The translations under genes were made by a program, and so were the position numbers. 64,000 bases of DNA from Hofstenia miamia (taxonomy: Eukaryota; Xenacoelomorpha; Acoela). Positions 59,318 through 64,000 of the stretch are shown one piece after another (within the stretch, counting starts at the first letter, position 1; each line of letters starts with the position of its first letter). The DNA is taken from assembly GCA_004352715.1 (NCBI GenBank), contig SCFE01000018.1:1223728-1287727 (forward strand), given 5' to 3'. A model generated the notes under the pieces. It made no database searches. It was not told the origin of the DNA and saw only the letters and a program-made list of their open reading frames with translations.

Positions 59318-59329
59318 CTACATCTCCAA

Positions 59330-60695
59330 ATAGATTAAAATTTTTCCTCAATTAATTTAAGCATATTAGATTGAAATTAGTGTGGTCAGATCAGGATTTT
59401 TAATCAAGAGTATCATATTTAGTCAAGTCAGGTCAGCTTCAGAATAATGTTTGAAGCATTTATTTGAGGTGAATTAAAAACAGGATCGGAATCATGTTGT
59501 TGATAAATTTGATATTATTTTTGGTCTTCTTAAGCAAAAAGACTAGTTAGTTCAGTATGGGTTTACTACCAGTACTTTGCTTAAATACATATGTGACACA
59601 AGACAAAATAGAAGATTGAGATGACGGTATCTAGTTATACTGTGTTATACATGCAATAATTCTTTGTTGATTTATGATTGGCTTTCAGTAAATTATGAGA
59701 TAAACCTGCTTGCACAATCACAAATTGATGCGCAGTTTCCTCTTATTGTGCTAGTATTGTAGTTGGTGTTGTCTTTATTAAAGATAGCTTAAGTGATATT
59801 AATTCCTATGATTGCATGACTGCTTTATTAAGTCTGAAAAAATTCAATTCAATGATTATGGCTTTGGCTCTTTTGGAATATGTTATTGACTAATTTTTTT
59901 TTCAGGTACAGTGAGTGTAAAAGTAAACGTGTTACTCTTATGACATCAATTCCTCTATGCACATCAGGATTAAACAGGATAGGTCGGGTCAGGTTTGGTA
60001 TTTAAGCTGATCAAATCTGAAACAAAAATGAAAATAGATATGACTATATACGTATTAAAGATAAGCTAAAAATACACTTCCTAGACAATGACATGATAAG
60101 CCCTAAATTTTTTAAAATAATTTTTTGTTGTTTGAAGAATGTTAAGAGTGATTCGTCAACAACTTCACTGGAAAAACAACACATTTTTCTAATAAAAATA
60201 CATACTAGACCATCTTATATTCTATTTTAAACAACTTTTCTGGATTCATTTATAAATTAAAATTGACTAAATCTAAAACAAAGTTTAATGAGTTGAATTT
60301 TCAAACCAACAGTAATCTCTATATTTAATAAACAGTGGGTAAAACAATATACTAGATCGCATTAGAACATACTTTAAACAACTTTTCCACATATATTTTC
60401 AATTTCTAATGTACTAAGCCTGCATCCAAGTTGATACAGCAAACATTAGCTATTAAGCTATTAATGATTTAATTTTCAAGCAAATAGCATTTTAAATCAT
60501 AACTTTTTTTCAGCCAGCGATATGATGAAATACTTAACATTCTTGAACCACAGCAGCACTGATTTAGTCTAGAAACATTGAAAATTTAAATAAACAATTT
60601 TTTGTTACACTGGTCTTTTCAGCTGAATTTTTTTAAACCTTATTTTTAGATTATAATAAAACTCGTGAGTTTTAAGTCGTTTTTTGAAAATATGC
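59330..60695. other. Upstream region of GPCR gene 2, no gene seen
   Basis: No coding region is supported. The only regularity is AGTCAGGTCAG/GGTCGGGTCAGG-type words near 59390-59440 and 59980-60000, possibly ends of a degraded element (TCAGGATTTTTAATCAAGAG, TCAGGATTAAACAGGATAGG). Confidence 0.4.
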
Positions 60696-60702
60696 CAAGT
60701 TG

Positions 60703-60710
60703 TATATAAA
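60703..60710 (+). promoter_or_regulatory. TATA-box-like sequence upstream of GPCR gene 2
   Basis: TATATAAA lies 49 bp before the ATG, followed by CCAATAG at 60721. Given the AT-rich context it may be fortuitous. An AATTTCAG at 60729-60735 could instead be the acceptor of a 5'-UTR intron. Confidence 0.3.
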
Positions 60711-60758
60711 AATATATTAGCCAATAGAATTTCAGAAATTTTCTAGCAATCGTCACAA

Positions 60759-61718
60759 ATGAACTCTTCTTCCAATGAGACGTTTGGACAACCTGGTGGG
60801 GCTTATAAAGATTACTTAACATTAACTTTGAGCTTGTTACTTGCAATTGTTGGTGTCCCCAGTAATCTTATTGTGATATATGTCATTAGGTTCCTCCCCT
60901 TTGTGAAAAGTGAGTCTTCAAGAACATATGTTTTCCACCTCGCAAATGCGGACCTTTTAAATTGTATTGATTATTTGATTTTTACTTTTCCATTTATAGT
61001 TTATCCAGAAGAGTTCTTAATTAACAAGTTTCGGCATGCTTGCTCGCTTTGGAGTTTCATTATCCGATTTAGCCTTTTTCATACAACATATATGGTAGTT
61101 CTGATCTGCTTAGATAGAGTAATCAACGTGTATACGATATGCTTAGCAAGAAAATTGAATAACATTGCATTCGCTAAAATTATGTGTTTTCTGATAATTG
61201 GATTTTCTTTTACCCATGCTATTCTACAATTTGATATTTACAATTACCATCCAAGTACTGTGCTTTGGAATGGCGAACCATACACTGGTCTTAGATGTTA
61301 TCCCTCGAATGGAAATTTTCATCGTGTGATTCTTCTGTTTTTTGGTTACACATTGCCTTTATCTATACTCACCATTGGAAATATTGCAATTATAATTCGA
61401 TTACTGATCAGAATGAACACCAATAGGAAAAAGTTCCAGAAGATGATATACAAAGATGATTTGAGGGTGACAGTCACTCTTGTTACTTGCTGCGTAATTA
61501 TGGTTGGTTTGCATTTACCTTATTATTGTTTACTTTTGCGCATATATCAAAACACCCCCGAGGAAAATGTAATTTTTTGGAAGAACCCTTTCAACTATCT
61601 GCTGTGGGTTACATCACAAGCTTTGCGATGCATGAATTCGGCAATAAATTTCTTCATATACTTATGCACCAATAAAAAATTCAGAAAATCATTTCTAAGG
61701 TTGCTTAAGATAGTTTGA
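60759..61718 (+). CDS. Rhodopsin-class (class A) GPCR, intronless, gene 2
   Basis: A 319-residue seven-helix plasma-membrane receptor, colinear with gene 1 (no gaps up to residue 316, about 215 of 316 residues identical by hand count). The N-terminal tail has sequons NSS and NET. Landmarks match gene 1: GVPSN with N36, ADLLN with D65, C95/C180 disulfide, D-R-V at 119-121, P200 in helix 5, LHLP at 251-254 with His252 in the toggle position, and NSAINFFIY at 293-301. The regions most divergent from gene 1 are the N-terminus, the second extracellular loop after Cys180, the third intracellular loop (221-230) and the third extracellular loop (262-282). These are the usual places for ligand and coupling specificity. 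The block YHPSTVLWNGEPY before Cys180 is almost unchanged. The frame is intact and the ligand unknown. An overlapping frame at 61487-61675 is a shadow. Confidence 0.9.
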   Translation: MNSSSNETFGQPGGAYKDYLTLTLSLLLAIVGVPSNLIVIYVIRFLPFVKSESSRTYVFHLANADLLNCIDYLIFTFPFIVYPEEFLINKFRHACSLWSFIIRFSLFHTTYMVVLICLDRVINVYTICLARKLNNIAFAKIMCFLIIGFSFTHAILQFDIYNYHPSTVLWNGEPYTGLRCYPSNGNFHRVILLFFGYTLPLSILTIGNIAIIIRLLIRMNTNRKKFQKMIYKDDLRVTVTLVTCCVIMVGLHLPYYCLLLRIYQNTPEENVIFWKNPFNYLLWVTSQALRCMNSAINFFIYLCTNKKFRKSFLRLLKIV

Positions 61719-61829
61719 TTCAAGACAACTAAATAATTTCAATTGTTTTTGCTTATTCGAATCTTTCTTTTGTTTTCGCATATGCTTAGTTTGTTAAAAG
61801 GAATTGTCTTCAACGTTTGCGAACTACCA

Positions 61830-61835
61830 AATAAA
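61830..61835 (+). promoter_or_regulatory. Polyadenylation signal AATAAA for GPCR gene 2
   Basis: AATAAAGTTATT about 112 bp after the stop, paralleling AATAAAGTTGTA after gene 1. Confidence 0.55.
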
Positions 61836-61839
61836 GTTA

Positions 61840-62925
61840 TTCGTTGTTTACTTTTGAATATTTTAGCTTCTAATGCGCAAGGTAGTTGAGAAAAGATTAG
61901 TTAAGCTTTAAAATTAATGACACATATATGTATTAACTTACGTATATATAATAAGATTTTAAAAGTGGTTATCATAATTACTAATGACTCCTTTAATAGA
62001 CATATCTAAAATTCCAATATTGTGCAGATTCTTTATAAGATTCCTAGCAAGATTAAACTACTGAAGTTTGGAATTCTATTCACATTCAACTGTACTACAC
62101 AGTAGAAGTAATTTTATAGCTGCTACCTGAATTTAATTAAATTATATTCTTCTTGCACAAACATTGACAAAGAATACGAACATATCATTGACCGGCCATA
62201 AAACAAATAATGAAAATCATTAATACTACTAGAGCAAAGAATCTATAAGCCATTATGTAACCTACTAATTTAGTAAAAGCATAGCCACCAAAAATACCCA
62301 AAGATATCCACCATCACTATGGCAAAAATATTTCTCAAAAGAACAACAAATTTCCATTTATATAATTAATTTAATATAATGTATTTGTGTTAACAGTGTC
62401 TAATAAATTAGGCCTTAAATAATGCTTCACATTTTTTGAACAATTTATCCAAGCCTGTTAAAAAATATTGAAAGCTTTTTACAAGAACACATCTATGGTG
62501 TTGGATCCGCTTACGTTGAAGATTTGTGCTAACACTTATTCTTTTGCCTGAAGTATATGCAAACACGAATTTCTTTAATGAAAAAAAGAATCTTTGAATT
62601 ACACTAATGTCATGTGTGCCTTAAATAGTTATAATGATTTCAGAAACATTTTATGCTGATTTTCATTTGTTTCTGTAATCTGCCGCTGTGAAGCACTTCT
62701 ATTTCAAATTAGAATATTCAAGCCAATGCTTTTCATATCTGAATCCGAATTCAAAATATAAATTGATTTATACAAAACATCCGCAGTTAATAGTTAATGT
62801 TTGTAAAAGCATGAAAAACTTATTTTGCTTATTCTACAATAAAAAATTCACCTAAGGAATGTGATTTACTTATTTCACACAAAGTTTTATTTGCCGAGAT
62901 TATTTTTATTTCAAAATTTCAAATA
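61840..62925. other. AT-rich spacer, no gene seen
   Basis: No gene or RNA feature is supported between the GPCR 3' end and the second 175-bp repeat copy. Confidence 0.45.
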
Positions 62926-62931
62926 GAATTT

Positions 62932-63099
62932 TATTAAATTAATTATTATTTGCAAATACATGAATCTTTCACAGAAATTGATATTTTGAAAAATTTCTTG
63001 GATTTGCAAGCATTTTTGCTTCATAAAAAGTATTTCGATAATTTTTTTAACTCCGTAAGTTATGAGAACCATATGATTGTATAATGCGAAATAAGGCAA
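62932..63099 (+). repeat. 175-bp dispersed repeat, copy 2
   Basis: Same family and orientation as 56838-57012. It differs by a few substitutions and about 7 bp of net deletion. Confidence 0.85.
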
Positions 63100-63244
63100 T
63101 CGAATGCCAGTATGGACCAGCGGGAATGCGTTGTTCACGTCAGCGTCTATGCAATTATATTCTTAGCAAAACCCTACAAGCAACTATCAATTCTAAAAAA
63201 CGGGTTATTCGGGTCTCTGGGTTACCGGGTCAAATCTTATCGAG

Positions 63245-63560
63245 GTTGCATTAGTCACGATCTAATGACTTTTTATCATCCTCTGAATGTTGATTTTTCA
63301 CTTTCATCAGCATCCAATAACAATTGAAGTTCTCTGGAAGCATCATGCTTTTTTTAATTGACGCTCAATTTCCGCATTAACTCGCTTTTTCCTTAGTTTA
63401 TACAACTTGGCAGCAAGCCATGGTGTCAAGTAGTAGTGCCTATGGAACCACCATGCTCTTTTAATAAAATGTTTTAAGCTAGGCTTTTACTGAAACCAAT
63501 ATCCGCCTTGGACCAAAATTCAATTAATATCAGCAGCCATATTTTCTAATTAACACTGCA
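63245..63560 (-). pseudogene. Coding remnant with frameshifts, family unknown
   Basis: The minus strand reads HFIKRAWWFHRHYYLTPWLA, then AKLYKLRKKRVNAEIERQLKK from about 63473 to 63336. The frame then shifts by one base in a run of A and continues HDASRELQLLLDADESEKST to about 63270. Another shift gives SEDDKKSLDRD before a stop. An upstream stretch (EFWSKADIGFSK) lies in yet another frame near 63530. The basic-helix then acidic pattern and the Trp-rich block are clearly protein-like. It may be the linker between endonuclease and reverse transcriptase of a LINE, or a host pseudogene. Confidence 0.45.
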
Positions 63561-63766
63561 TTAAGTTGTTCTTAAAAGGATTCGATTGGTTATTCTGAAT
63601 AATATTGTTCTTAATAGTTTAGCATGTTAGAATCTTAGAGTATATTCGAAAACATATTACATTAGTAGTTGCACTTAGTTTCAACATGATTGTTGACCAT
63701 ATGACTAACAATAACAAGTGAAAATATTTTGCCTATTATTAATGTTCGTGAAAAATTTGGCTTCAG

Positions 63767-64000
63767 CAACTTTTTGTTTTTTGCGAACAATTAAGAGACA
63801 AATTAAGACTAATAAAATTAAATGCAGAGGAGGATCGCGAAAACATTCGATCTCATGAAATGGAATTTCAACAAGCAAAGGAAAATGAACCACAGGCACC
63901 ACCTATTGGTGCAAACAAACGAACACACTACGAAGCGCTCCACGAAGATACTGATCAGGAGAAACAAAAATTTATAAACGAGATCACAAAAGCAGTTACC
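63767..64000 (+). CDS. Partial coding exon running off the window, product unknown
   Basis: An acceptor-like TTGGCTTCAG (ending 63766) is followed by 78 codons open to the last base of the window. The encoded peptide is highly charged and helix-prone at first (EQLRDKLRLIKLNAEEDREN, then EMEFQQAKENE). A Pro/Ala linker (QAPPIGANK) and a second charged stretch (YEALHEDTDQEKQKFINEI) follow. There is no stop and the composition is strongly coding-like. The frame is closed upstream by TGA at 63749-63751, so translation must enter by splicing at this acceptor or start at the internal Met. No family is recognised; a gag-like or coiled-coil protein is possible. Confidence 0.4.

Noticed and set aside
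61487-61675. 62-codon frame inside GPCR gene 2
   Set aside because: It is an out-of-frame shadow of the receptor coding sequence.

Overview
The window looks like nuclear DNA of an AT-rich invertebrate animal, and the species cannot be named from it. Three things point to an animal: two intact intronless rhodopsin-class GPCR genes, a full animal-type spread of transposons (restriction-endonuclease LINE, CR1-like LINEs with an SGNH-esterase fragment, Ty3/gypsy, P-like, hAT and mariner), and gene-poor sequence rich in (AT)n. No bacterial operon, rRNA, tRNA or CRISPR array was seen.

Layout. 0-12 kb: a 5'-truncated LINE with a restriction-like endonuclease (minus strand), then a series of terminal-inverted-repeat elements, several with 8-bp target duplications. 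12.7-19.2 kb: a decayed CR1-like LINE, a decayed gypsy pol fragment and a LINE tail, all minus strand. 19.6-21.24 kb: corrupted sequence, the last 600 bp of which is a smeared second copy of 21.24-21.84 kb. 22-25 kb: an SGNH-esterase remnant and a plus-strand LINE. 28-34.1 kb: nested insertions, including a P-like transposase split by a LINE and a roughly 355-bp repeat split by both a hAT element and a mariner element. 37.4-38.4 kb: GPCR gene 1. 39-49 kb: MITEs, minisatellites and a mariner-derived MITE. 50-56.8 kb: a broken gypsy-type LTR retrotransposon (minus strand). 60.8-61.7 kb: GPCR gene 2. A possible coding exon runs off the right edge.

The two GPCRs are the only genes that look functional. 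They are colinear, about 68% identical by hand count, share unusual motif changes, lie on the same strand 22.4 kb apart, and each has an AATAAA soon after its stop. They are most simply a local duplicate pair whose spacer has filled with transposons. Everything else that codes is transposon debris or an isolated exon-like stretch without a recognised gene.

Assembly quality matters here. There are four N gaps, and two are flanked by identical sequence, so they are probably spurious. A Nextera mate-pair junction remnant lies at 15601-15626. The 19.6-21.24 kb block should not be used for inference.
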